Positions 9,268 through 16,589 of a stretch of DNA of 64,000 bases are shown here, one piece after another. The DNA is taken from NCBI RefSeq assembly GCF_020089865.1, contig NZ_JAIRBM010000002.1, forward strand, positions 1 to 64,000, given 5' to 3'. The notes under the pieces were generated by a model, which did no database searches, was not told the DNA's origin, and saw only the letters and a program-made list of their open reading frames with translations. The first letter of the stretch is position 1. Every line of letters starts with the position of its first letter. The DNA comes from Microvirga puerhi. GTDB lineage: Bacteria; Pseudomonadota; Alphaproteobacteria; Rhizobiales; Beijerinckiaceae. The position numbers were made by a program, and so were the translations under genes.

Positions 9268-10155
9268 GTGACAAAGGAACATATTGGTTTCATCGGCGTC
9301 GGTCACATGGGCCACGGCATGGCCAAAAATCTTGTCGAGAAAGGATGGCCGCTGACCATTCTAGGGCATCGCAACCGGAAGCCCGTGGAGGATTTGAAGT
9401 CACGTGGCGCTGTCGAGGCGTCAAATCCACGGCAGCTTGCGGAGCTGTCGGACGTTGTCATCCTCTGCGTGACTGGGTCGCCCGAGGTGCAGGCCAATAT
9501 TCAGGGCCCGAATGGGTTGATGTCCGCAAATAAGCCGCTTCTGATCATCGACTGCTCGACGTCCGACCCATCCGTCACTACGAAGCTCGCAGCTGAACTT
9601 TCCTACGCTGGTAGCACGCTCATCGATGCGCCCCTTGGGCGTACTCCGGCCGATGCTCAGGCGGGTACTTTGGATGTCATGGTCGGCGGAAGCTCGGAGA
9701 CCGTAGAGAGAATTCGTCCCGTCCTTGATGCCTTCGCCTCACGGGTGATTCACACAGGGCCGACGGGAACCGGCCACACCATGAAGCTTCTCAACAACTT
9801 CCTATCGATGGGCTATGCGTCCCTCTATGCCGAGGCACTGGCGCTTGGTGCGAAGGCAGGCATCGCGTCGCAACTCTTCGACAGCGTGATCCGCGGCGGA
9901 AGAATGGATTGTGGCTTCTATCAGACGTACTTCAAATGGGTCCTCGACCGTGATCCATCCGCGCACAAATTCACGCTTCGGAATGGGCTGAAGGACATGA
10001 CCTATCTGGCCTCCTTCGCCCAGTCCGTAGGGCTCGCCAATCCCATGGGCGCTACTGTGCGAAACAGCTTTGCGACTGCAGTCGGGATGGGGCACGGCGA
10101 CAGTTACGTGCCGATGCTCTCCGACATTATAGCCGAACTGAACGGCATGCGGTGA
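9268..10155 (+). CDS. NAD(P)-dependent dehydrogenase of the 6PGDH/3-hydroxyisobutyrate family
   Basis: A 295-residue beta-hydroxyacid dehydrogenase. It opens with the Rossmann motif 'IGFIGVGHMGHGMAKNL'. 'IIDCSTSDPSVTTKLA' and 'DAPLGRTPADAQAGTLDVMVGG' form the substrate region, 'GPTGTGHTMKLLNNFLSMG' holds the catalytic Lys, and 'LKDMTYLASFAQSVGLANPMG' is near the end. I chose GTG 9268 because AAGGAGGGGG lies just before it and the length then matches the family; ATG 9253 in the same frame is the alternative. It is divergent from xylB across about 140 bp, so it may act on a sugar-acid intermediate (inference). Confidence 0.85.
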   Translation: MTKEHIGFIGVGHMGHGMAKNLVEKGWPLTILGHRNRKPVEDLKSRGAVEASNPRQLAELSDVVILCVTGSPEVQANIQGPNGLMSANKPLLIIDCSTSDPSVTTKLAAELSYAGSTLIDAPLGRTPADAQAGTLDVMVGGSSETVERIRPVLDAFASRVIHTGPTGTGHTMKLLNNFLSMGYASLYAEALALGAKAGIASQLFDSVIRGGRMDCGFYQTYFKWVLDRDPSAHKFTLRNGLKDMTYLASFAQSVGLANPMGATVRNSFATAVGMGHGDSYVPMLSDIIAELNGMR

Positions 10156-10197
10156 AAGGCTATTCGTCAGACCGTGATAGGCCCATGCCTAACTGAT

Positions 10198-10224
10198 CGC
10201 CCAAGCTTTCAGCCTGCTTGGGCG
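10198..10224. terminator. bidirectional terminator between convergent genes
   Basis: CGCCCAAGC and GCTTGGGCG make a perfect 9-bp stem with a 9-nt loop between the dehydrogenase gene and the convergent galE. The hairpin includes the galE stop codon. No strong T-run follows on either strand. Confidence 0.5.
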
Positions 10225-11255
10225 AGGGGCGCCGCCGCACCTTCCGGTGGGCTGCCCTTCTCGCGCGCATCATCGAAACCATTGGGATGCGACGAGCGCC
10301 AAGCCCACGCGGTGCTCACGATATCGTCAAGAGAGGCGTAGCGCGGCGACCAGCCTGTATCTCGGCGCAAGCGCTCATTGGATGCAACAAGTACCGGAGG
10401 GTCTCCGGCACGAGGCGGCCCAATCCGATGCGGAACAGGGCGTCCTGAAACGCGCTCCACCGCATCGATGACTTGGCGGACAGAATAGCCGGTGCCATTC
10501 CCGACATTGTAGCAGCCACCATGACCCGCCTCCAGGCGGTCGAGGATTCGACAATGCGCATCGGCGAGGTCGGTGACGTGGACATAGTCGCGGACGGCCG
10601 TTCCATCGATCGTGTCGTACTTGTCGCCAAACACGGTCAATTCAGAGCCAATCCCGAGCGCGGCATTGATAGCCAGTGGAATGAGGTGGGTCTCGGGATC
10701 ATGGTCCTCGCCCAGGCGTCCTTTCGGGTCCGCGCCTGCCGCATTGAAATATCGGAGTGCGGACCAGTGCAGGCCGTGGATCTTGTGTGCCCATTCCAAG
10801 CCCTTCTCGGCCATCAGCTTGGACTCGCCATAGGGCGATAAGGGAAAGAGCTTGGAATCTTCGTCGATCGGAATCCGGTCCGGCATGCCGAACAGTGCCG
10901 CCGTCGATGACAGGACGAAACGCTTACAACCCGACTTGATCGCGGCCTCGGCCACCCGAAGCGTGTTGCTCACATTCTCGGACAGATAGAGGAGTGGCTC
11001 GCGCATGCTCTCTCCGACAAGGGAGCGGGCCGCGAAATGGAGTACGCCATCGAAATGCCAGGAGGCGAAAATCTCCTGCAGGCGCCGAGTATTTGCGATG
11101 TCCTCGACGATAAGCTCGACCCCCGGGGGTACCGCACCCCGATGCCCTTGAGACAGATCGTCGAGCACGACAACATCATCTCCCCGTTCCACAAGTGCGA
11201 GAACGGTGTGGCTGCCGACATAACCGGCACCGCCGGTGACGAGAAACCTGGCCAT
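10209..11255 (-). CDS. galE: UDP-glucose 4-epimerase
   Basis: A 348-residue extended short-chain dehydrogenase that interconverts UDP-glucose and UDP-galactose with bound NAD. Visible are 'VTGGAGYVGSHTVLALVERG' (NAD fold), 'VLHFAARSLVGES', 'FVLSSTAALFG' with the catalytic Ser/Thr region, 'SPYGESKLMAEKGLEW' (YxxxK), 'LRYFNAAGADPKGRLGEDHDPETHLIPL' and 'TPDG'-equivalent 'TIDGTAVRDYVHVTDLADAH'. Length and order match GalE. It lies just upstream of the RTX/glycosyltransferase locus and could supply UDP-galactose to it (inference). The C-terminal 20 residues are Ala/Pro-rich and extend past the usual end. Confidence 0.93.
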   Translation of the reverse strand: MARFLVTGGAGYVGSHTVLALVERGDDVVVLDDLSQGHRGAVPPGVELIVEDIANTRRLQEIFASWHFDGVLHFAARSLVGESMREPLLYLSENVSNTLRVAEAAIKSGCKRFVLSSTAALFGMPDRIPIDEDSKLFPLSPYGESKLMAEKGLEWAHKIHGLHWSALRYFNAAGADPKGRLGEDHDPETHLIPLAINAALGIGSELTVFGDKYDTIDGTAVRDYVHVTDLADAHCRILDRLEAGHGGCYNVGNGTGYSVRQVIDAVERVSGRPVPHRIGPPRAGDPPVLVASNERLRRDTGWSPRYASLDDIVSTAWAWRSSHPNGFDDAREKGSPPEGAAAPLAQAG

Positions 11256-11356
11256 AATAAAACCCGTGACAGATCAGCCTCGTCGAGGGGGGTGCGACAG
11301 GCCGTGAATAGAGAAGAAGTTTAAATGCTGGGACGTAAAAACGCGAGGGGCATTGT

Positions 11357-11950
11357 TTAGGTGATTTTGCCTTCCCCATAGCGCAGAGCGCTTGTCCAAG
11401 CATGCTCCAAGCGTTGCAGCGTCTTGAACGCGGTCTCGAGATCGCGCTTCTCTTCCGCGTTGCGTGCGACGAGCCGATGGTAGGTCTCGTCCATTTTCCG
11501 CACATCGTCACAGAGCTTGCGACCTTTGTCCGAGAGTCGGATGCGGGCCGAGCGACGGTCCCGCTCGGAGGCGCTGCGATCCACATATCCGCCTTCGACC
11601 AACCGCTTGAGGTTATAGGAGGCATTGGAGCCGAGGTAGTAGCCGCGATCGATGAGATCGCGAACGGTCAACTCGTCAGCGCCGATCGTGAACAGCATCA
11701 TCACTTGAGAAGGGCTAAGGTCATCGATTCCCAGACGCCCGAGATCGAGTCGGAACAGGTCGAGGTAGCGCCTGTGCACGCGCTCGACGACGCGAACGAG
11801 ATCGAGATGGGAAACGCCTGCGGAATCGTCTGAGATCGGCGTACTCTCTGCCGGTGCCCGCGAGGGTTGCGGAATGGGAGGCAGACGGGAAAGTCCGCCG
11901 GTCGGCACCTCCCGGAAGAATTCCGCCTCTTTGTTGAATTTGTGCTCCAT
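11357..11950 (-). CDS. MarR family transcriptional regulator, LdtR-like
   Basis: A 197-residue regulator with a 60-residue non-conserved N-terminus and a MarR winged helix. The recognition region is 'DELTVRDLIDRGYYLGSNASYNLKRLVEGGYVDRS', followed by the wing 'ASERDRRSARIRLSDKGRKLCDDV'. The 'GYYLGSNASYNLKRL' helix strongly resembles LdtR of Rhizobiales. ATG 11950 is preceded by AGGAGAAGG. A perfect 19-bp palindrome lies 27-45 bp upstream of the start, the expected arrangement for autoregulation. The gene is divergent from the type I secretion genes. The same palindrome occurs at the RTX and sugar-importer promoters, so it is the best candidate regulator of those (inference). Confidence 0.85.
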   Translation of the reverse strand: MEHKFNKEAEFFREVPTGGLSRLPPIPQPSRAPAESTPISDDSAGVSHLDLVRVVERVHRRYLDLFRLDLGRLGIDDLSPSQVMMLFTIGADELTVRDLIDRGYYLGSNASYNLKRLVEGGYVDRSASERDRRSARIRLSDKGRKLCDDVRKMDETYHRLVARNAEEKRDLETAFKTLQRLEHAWTSALRYGEGKIT

Positions 11951-11974
11951 ACCTTCTCCTGTCACGCGCTAGTG

Positions 11975-12003
11975 ATTAGTTCGAATTTCGAACTATTTCT
12001 AAG
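11975..12003 (-). promoter_or_regulatory. possible promoter of the MarR-type gene
   Basis: On the minus strand CTTAGA (11998-12003) and ACTAAT (11975-11980) are 17 nt apart, matching the sigma70 consensus only 3/6 and 4/6. The palindrome at 11977-11995 fills most of the spacer and touches the -10, the usual place for repression by exclusion of polymerase. Confidence 0.35.
11977..11995. promoter_or_regulatory. perfect 19-bp palindrome, candidate autoregulatory operator
   Basis: TAGTTCGAA-T-TTCGAACTA is a perfect 9+1+9 inverted repeat, the size and symmetry of MarR-family sites. It lies in the intergenic region shared by the regulator gene and the divergent secretion genes. Related copies occur at 15506-15524 (17/19) and 7578-7596 (15/19). 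Confidence 0.7.
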
Positions 12004-12209
12004 ACGTTTTCCCTAAACTTATGAGTTGTAGTGTTTTGTTGCGTTATAAAGGGAATGCTTATTCTAGGGTGACATTCCGCTACTTCCTCGTATCATGGTA
12101 CAGAGATTTACAAACGTGTAAAGCAATCGGAAATAATCCCTTCGATGGGATCATTGATTACTCTCCTCGTCATATTTTTGTCGAACAAATCACTGCAGGA
12201 ATGGTTCGC

Positions 12210-13973
12210 ATGAGCAAAGCGACTGTCTCTTCGGAGGCCGCGGATCTGTTACACCGTGGCCGCAAGGCGTTCCTTACGGGCCTCGTTTACGCGGGGCTCC
12301 TAAGCGCGTTCATCAACCTGCTGCAACTGACGGTCCCTCTCTTCATGCTGCAGGTGCACGACCGCGTCGTGAACAGCCAGAGCCTCGACACGCTTACGAT
12401 GCTGATCATCATTGCGGGCATCTCGCTGATCCTGTTCGGCATTCTCGATTATATCCGCGCTCTTACTTTTCAGGTGATGGGCAGCCTTTTGCTCCGCCGC
12501 CTCAATCTTCCCGTTTTGCAGGCAGCTGTTTCTGCCTCCGTTCAAAAAGGAAGCGTTCAAGCAGGCCAGGCGATTCGCGATATCAACGATCTGCGGTCGT
12601 TCCTGACCGGCAGCGCCATCAGTATTCCGCTGGAAGCGATTTGGTGTCCGATCTTCCTGGCCGTGCTGTTTTCCTTGCACCCACTCTACGGATTGGTGGC
12701 ACTGATCTCGGCGACGGTGATCGTCGTGCTCAGCTTGGTCTCGGATCTGTTGACACGCCGCGCTCTGAAGCGGGCCAATGAGGCCGCGATCCGCGGGATC
12801 AGCGACATGAGCGCGAGTCTGCGGCACGCAGAAGCGATCGAAGCGATGGGAATGCTTCCGGCCCTGGCGCGGCGGTGGCGTGGAGCCCAGATCCTGGCTC
12901 AGGACCTGTTGGATACCGCCACGAAGAGAGGGCGGGCCATGTCATCGATAACACGCACCTGCCGTTACATGATGCAGATTGCCGTCATGTCGACAGGCGC
13001 CATCCTTGTGATCAGACAGGAGGTGAGCCCGGGTTCGATGGTTGCGTCCAGCATCATCATGGGACGTCTGCTCCTGCCTTTTGATTCGATGGTGGACGGC
13101 TGGCGGCAGTGGGTCCTTGCTTCAGCAGCTTGGAAGCGCGTCTGTGACCTCCTGGAGAAGGAGATGCCGCGTCGGGAAACGCAGCCTACGCCGCGTACGT
13201 CCGGAGATCTTACGATCGACCGCCTGGTCTATGCGGCTCCGGGATCCGATGTTCCGATTTTGAAGGGAATATCCTTCTCCTTGTCGCCCGGCGAGGTCCT
13301 CGGGATCGTCGGGCCCTCGGCGGCAGGAAAATCAACGCTCGCACGGCTGCTGGTCGGCGTGTTTAAGCCGACGACCGGCGGCATCTATTTGGACGGGCAC
13401 AACGTCTTCCTCTGGGAGCGGGAATCGTTCGGTGAGATGGTGGGATACCTGCCGCAGTCCGTCTCGCTGCTCGAAGGTACGATTCGCGAGAACATCGCGC
13501 GCATGCAGCAAGCAGATGCCCGCTTGGTTCTCGACGCTGCTCGGCTTGCCGACGTACACACCATGATCGGGCGCTTCCCCCTGGGATACGACACGCGCCT
13601 CGGCGACAGTAACTTCGTTCTCTCCGGCGGTCAGCGGCAACGAATCGGCTTGGCGCGCGCACTCTATGGCCATCCCCGCCTAATCGTCCTCGACGAGCCC
13701 AACGCAAATCTGGACACCGAAGGAGAGCGAGCACTCATCCGGGCTATTGAAGCCGCCCGCGCAGACGGGGCCATCGTCATTCTCATTGCACACCGCCCTT
13801 CGATCATGCAGGTCGTCGACAAGCTTCTCGTTCTGCAGGACGGACGCATTGCCCAGTTCGGGCCGCGTGCAGACGTCATCGGTATCAACGACCGCGACGA
13901 AAACGCCGCCAGGACCGTTCCTGGAAAGACCGTGCGGGCAATTCAGGGGGAGGCACCTCGTGGCAAGCACTGA
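12210..13973 (+). CDS. type I secretion system permease/ATPase (PrtD-like)
   Basis: A 587-residue inner-membrane ABC exporter half. The N-terminal 300 residues hold about 6 transmembrane helices ('FINLLQLTVPLFMLQVHDRVVNSQSLDTL', 'LPVLQAAV', 'RDINDLRSFLTG', 'PLEAIWCPIFLAVLF'). The ATPase has Walker A 'GPSAAGKSTLAR', 'GYLPQSVSLLEGTIRENIARM', signature '[15 protein letters not shown]' and Walker B 'LIVLDEPNANLD'. There is no C39 peptidase domain, so the substrate should carry an uncleaved C-terminal signal. I chose ATG 12210 because AGGA lies 9 nt upstream and the length matches PrtD. It should export the RTX protein encoded two genes downstream with the HlyD partner; no TolC gene is in the window. 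Confidence 0.93.
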   Translation: MSKATVSSEAADLLHRGRKAFLTGLVYAGLLSAFINLLQLTVPLFMLQVHDRVVNSQSLDTLTMLIIIAGISLILFGILDYIRALTFQVMGSLLLRRLNLPVLQAAVSASVQKGSVQAGQAIRDINDLRSFLTGSAISIPLEAIWCPIFLAVLFSLHPLYGLVALISATVIVVLSLVSDLLTRRALKRANEAAIRGISDMSASLRHAEAIEAMGMLPALARRWRGAQILAQDLLDTATKRGRAMSSITRTCRYMMQIAVMSTGAILVIRQEVSPGSMVASSIIMGRLLLPFDSMVDGWRQWVLASAAWKRVCDLLEKEMPRRETQPTPRTSGDLTIDRLVYAAPGSDVPILKGISFSLSPGEVLGIVGPSAAGKSTLARLLVGVFKPTTGGIYLDGHNVFLWERESFGEMVGYLPQSVSLLEGTIRENIARMQQADARLVLDAARLADVHTMIGRFPLGYDTRLGDSNFVLSGGQRQRIGLARALYGHPRLIVLDEPNANLDTEGERALIRAIEAARADGAIVILIAHRPSIMQVVDKLLVLQDGRIAQFGPRADVIGINDRDENAARTVPGKTVRAIQGEAPRGKH

Positions 13974-15345
13974 GATCCTGGTTCAGAAGCGGCCCTCGCC
14001 AATCGTCAATAAGGTGGAGTTGAAGCAAAACTGGGTCGAACGAATGGAGCATGAGGACCGCGGCGGCCCGTCTCTCCGAACGCCTTTTGTCGCCGGCATG
14101 GTCGCTGTGATCGTAGGCATCGGAGGCTTCATGGGTTGGGCCTTTGCCGCGCATCTGGACAGCGCTGCCGTCGCCAGCGGGACGGTCATCGTCGACTCGA
14201 AGCGCAAGACCATCAGCCATCTGGAAGGCGGAATTCTCAAGTCGCTGCTGATCCAGGAAGGTGATCTCGTCCAGGCGGGCCAGCCGCTCGTGCGTCTTGA
14301 CGACACCCGCGCGAAAGCGGAGCTGGAGCAGTTGCGTGCCAAGCGTATCGGGCTTGAGGCGCGCCTTGTTCGCCTCCGTGCCGAGCAGACCCGCGGGTCC
14401 GAACTGGTCTTTCCCGATACGGTAACGACCTCGTCGAGTCCAATTGCTGCAGAGGTCGTCCGAGCGGAGCGGAATGTCTTTTTGTCCCGCCGCGAAATGT
14501 TCGCCCGCAAGGTCGATATCCAGCGTAAGACAGTGGAGCAGCAGGTGGCCGAGCTGAAGGCTGTTGATGCCCAAGCCGAGGCGAACACACGACAATCAGA
14601 ACTGCTCGGTCGTGAACTCAATGCCGTGGCGACGCTAGTCGAAAAGGGCTATGCGCCGAGGCCACGGCTGACCGAGTTGCAAACCCGAGAAAGCGAATTG
14701 ATCGGCCGTGCTGCGGAGCTCGTGTCACGCAAGGCTAAAGCTGAACAGGCCAAAGCCGCCGCCGAACTTGAGATCCTTTCCATCGAGAACGACTTTCAGC
14801 AACAGGTCGCCGCGGATTTGCAGGCAGCTCAGCTTGAACTGGCAGATACGATCGAGCGCATGACGGCTGCGGGAGATGTCTTGCATCGCGTCGAAATCGT
14901 ATCTCCGCAAAATGGCATCGTCACCAATATCCGGACTCGGACGCCTGGCGGGGTCATTGCGCCGGGCCAGCCTATTCTTGATATCGTTCCCGAGCAGGAG
15001 CCCCTGATCATCGAGGCGAAAGTTGGCTTGCGCGACATTGATTCTGTTCGCGTCGGGGCGCCGGTGCAAGTGAGGCTCACAGCCTACAACAATCGCTCGA
15101 CAGCTCCTCTCGCGGGGACATTGACATATCTCTCCGCCGATCAGCAGCTTGATGAGCGAAACGACGCCGCGTTCTATGTGGTGCGGGCGTCGATTGCGCA
15201 GGAAAGCTTAGCGAAGAACGATACGATCAAGCTTTATCCAGGCATGCCCGCCGAAATATTGGTGATCAACAAGCCTCGTCGCGCCATTGACTACTTGCTG
15301 GCGCCTATCACCGACAGCTTCAATCGCGCCTTCCGCGAAGAATAA
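13960..15345 (+). CDS. type I secretion membrane fusion protein (HlyD/PrtE family)
   Basis: A 461-residue periplasmic adaptor linking the inner-membrane exporter to an outer-membrane channel. After about 45 cytoplasmic residues there is one membrane helix ('VAGMVAVIVGIGGFMGWAFAAH'). Then comes a lipoyl-like half 'SHLEGGILKSLLIQEGDLVQAGQPLVRLDD', a long coiled coil rich in Glu/Ala/Lys, and the beta-barrel part 'RVEIVSPQNGIVTNIRTRTPGGVIAPGQPILDIVP'. The end 'LYPGMPAEILVINKPRRAIDYLLAPITDSFNRAFREE' is typical. GTG 13960 has GGGGGAGG 6 nt upstream and overlaps the exporter gene by 14 bp, indicating coupling. Confidence 0.92.
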   Translation: MASTEILVQKRPSPIVNKVELKQNWVERMEHEDRGGPSLRTPFVAGMVAVIVGIGGFMGWAFAAHLDSAAVASGTVIVDSKRKTISHLEGGILKSLLIQEGDLVQAGQPLVRLDDTRAKAELEQLRAKRIGLEARLVRLRAEQTRGSELVFPDTVTTSSSPIAAEVVRAERNVFLSRREMFARKVDIQRKTVEQQVAELKAVDAQAEANTRQSELLGRELNAVATLVEKGYAPRPRLTELQTRESELIGRAAELVSRKAKAEQAKAAAELEILSIENDFQQQVAADLQAAQLELADTIERMTAAGDVLHRVEIVSPQNGIVTNIRTRTPGGVIAPGQPILDIVPEQEPLIIEAKVGLRDIDSVRVGAPVQVRLTAYNNRSTAPLAGTLTYLSADQQLDERNDAAFYVVRASIAQESLAKNDTIKLYPGMPAEILVINKPRRAIDYLLAPITDSFNRAFREE

Positions 15346-15425
15346 CCGTAACGACAGCACGGTAATCCCGCTCCGTTGGCACGATGGCAGTGCGAGATTC
15401 CGCGCCACCGTATCGGCACGTTTCG

Positions 15426-15460
15426 CACGCCGTCATGCTGCGCCGCGGCATGGCGGCGTG
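15426..15460 (+). terminator. strong hairpin after the membrane fusion gene
   Basis: A 13-bp stem (CACGCCGTCATGC with GCATGGCGGCGTG, one T-G wobble) closes a 9-nt loop about 80 bp after the HlyD-family stop. The T-tract is weak ('ACAAAAGTCC' follows), but the stem is the strongest in this gap and would separate the exporter transcript from the RTX transcript. Confidence 0.5.
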
Positions 15461-15499
15461 ACAAAAGTCCCTGTTCTGCCTAGGGCCAGGGCTTATTCG

Positions 15500-15528
15500 T
15501 TGAGGTATTTCGAATTTCGATCTAAATA
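15500..15528 (+). promoter_or_regulatory. candidate RTX-gene promoter with operator in the spacer
   Basis: TTGAGG (15500-15505) and TAAATA (15523-15528) are 17 nt apart. The palindrome TATTTCGAATTTCGATCTA (15506-15524) matches the regulator's own site in 17 of 19 positions and fills the spacer exactly. A bound dimer would mask both promoter elements. The promoter hexamers alone are modest (4/6 and 3/6); the coincidence with the operator is the stronger evidence. Confidence 0.55.
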
Positions 15529-15574
15529 GAAAATACTTTGAATGTACTTTTTAAACAAAACAAATACATAACTA

Positions 15575-15608
15575 ATAGGCATTTTTACTAAAGGAATAGC
15601 CATTTTTA
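15575..15608 (+). repeat. 13-bp direct repeat at 21-bp spacing
   Basis: ATAGGCATTTTTA (15575-15587) and ATAGCCATTTTTA (15596-15608) differ at one base and start 21 bp apart, two helical turns. They lie in the AT-rich leader 50-100 bp downstream of the candidate RTX promoter. Same-face repeats of this kind often bind a protein dimer or bent-DNA protein; no protein is assigned. Confidence 0.45.
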
Positions 15609-15788
15609 TTGATATTTGGACTTTACAAAGAGGTGCCTCTTCAGCATTGTTGCGCTGCGGCGAACGGGCGTTGGCGCTTCGGACGCTGTCGGGCTCTGAT
15701 GTCTTCGAAGGCAAGTTCGCCCGTTTCGATTCCACCTTTTCATCTGGCGGACCGTGGCTTCCGCGGTCCAAACAGCAAGGAGACAGGT

Positions 15789-16529
15789 ATGGCAACTCTC
15801 GAGGGCGGTGCCTATAACGACACGCTACATGGTACCCACTCGCCGGACGTCATTTTCGGCAATGGAGGGGATGATCTCATCTTCGGCGGAGGCGGCGCTG
15901 ATGCGCTCTTCGGCGGAGATGGAGACGATCGCCTGTTCGGCGGCGAAGGTGACGACGCTCTGTTCGGCGGAAACGGTCACGACATTCTGTTCGGCGGTAA
16001 TGGCAACGACATCCTTCAAGGGGGCGCTGGCGACGACGTTCTCTTTGGCGGCAATGGCGACGACATTCTGCAGGGCGGCGCTGGCGACGATTATCTCCGT
16101 GGCGGCAACGGCAACGACATCCTGCAAGGCGGCGACGGCAACGACATTCTTGAGGGCGGTTCCGGCAACGATCTGCTTCAGGGTGGTGCCGGCGATGATG
16201 TGCTTCGCGGCGGCTCGGGCGATGACATCCTGCAGGGTGGCGCTGGCGACGACATCCTTCACGGTGGTTCGGGTCACGACGTCTTCATGTTCTCCAGCGG
16301 CGGAGGAAACGACGTCGTTCTGGACTTCAAGGTCGGCGAGGATCTGTTGCAAATCTCCAAGGGGATCAACGGCACCGATATCGCCTCTGCGGAAGATCTT
16401 GCGGGCCGTGTCCATCAGATCGGCAGCAATACGTTTGTCGATCTCGGCAACGGCGACTCGGTCACGCTGGTCAACGTCAACGCAGACGACGTCCAGAACA
16501 ACCCGAACGATTACTTCTCCGTCCACTGA
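15789..16529 (+). CDS. small RTX calcium-binding secreted protein
   Basis: A 246-residue protein made mostly of glycine-rich RTX nonapeptides (pattern GGxGxDxLx), about 18 units from residues 5 to 166, which fold as a calcium-bound beta-roll outside the cell. There is no enzymatic domain and no N-terminal signal peptide. The C-terminal 80 residues ('SSGGGNDVVLDFKVGEDLLQIS', 'TFVDLGNGDSVTLVNVNADDV', ending 'YFSVH') match the C-terminal secretion region of type I substrates. ATG 15789 has AAGGAG at 15778-15783. It lies directly after the exporter and adaptor genes, its probable export machinery. One Asn-Gly-Thr sequon occurs in the tail. It may be a structural surface layer or adhesin component. 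Confidence 0.9.
   Translation: MATLEGGAYNDTLHGTHSPDVIFGNGGDDLIFGGGGADALFGGDGDDRLFGGEGDDALFGGNGHDILFGGNGNDILQGGAGDDVLFGGNGDDILQGGAGDDYLRGGNGNDILQGGDGNDILEGGSGNDLLQGGAGDDVLRGGSGDDILQGGAGDDILHGGSGHDVFMFSSGGGNDVVLDFKVGEDLLQISKGINGTDIASAEDLAGRVHQIGSNTFVDLGNGDSVTLVNVNADDVQNNPNDYFSVH
15801..16286 (+). repeat. 27-bp tandem coding repeats (RTX nonapeptides)
   Basis: Eighteen in-frame 27-bp units encode nonapeptides such as FGGDGDDRL, QGGAGDDVL and RGGNGNDIL. The first two units (EGGAYNDTL, HGTHSPDVI) are degenerate, and the central QGGAGDDxL units recur almost identically at the DNA level. Expansion or contraction by recombination is likely. Confidence 0.9.
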
Positions 16530-16538
16530 TACAAATAC

Positions 16539-16565
16539 GGCGCTGCAGCTTCTGGCTGCAGCGCC
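16539..16565 (+). terminator. strong hairpin between RTX gene and glycosyltransferase genes
   Basis: GGCGCTGCAGC and GCTGCAGCGCC form a perfect 11-bp stem with a 5-nt loop 9 bp after the RTX stop, then TTCT. It would end most RTX transcripts or stabilise their 3' ends, with some read-through into the downstream genes starting at 16590. Confidence 0.65.
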
Positions 16566-16589
16566 TTCTGCGCAAGGATCCGACACGGC

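Larger units (their letters stand above)
15346..15788 (+). other. 443-bp regulatory region upstream of the RTX gene
   Basis: No gene is supported here. The first part holds a strong hairpin (15426-15460). The middle holds a promoter-like pair with the MarR-type palindrome in its spacer (15500-15528). A strikingly AT-rich stretch (about 15525-15625) with a direct repeat follows. The rest is a long 5' leader of normal GC ending in AAGGAG at 15778-15783 before the RTX start. The AT-rich block is unlike its neighbours. Confidence 0.6.

Noticed and set aside
15801-16286. Regular 27-bp repeats that might be taken for a CRISPR array.
   Set aside because: They are contiguous in-frame coding repeats for RTX nonapeptides, with no unique spacers and no cas genes nearby.
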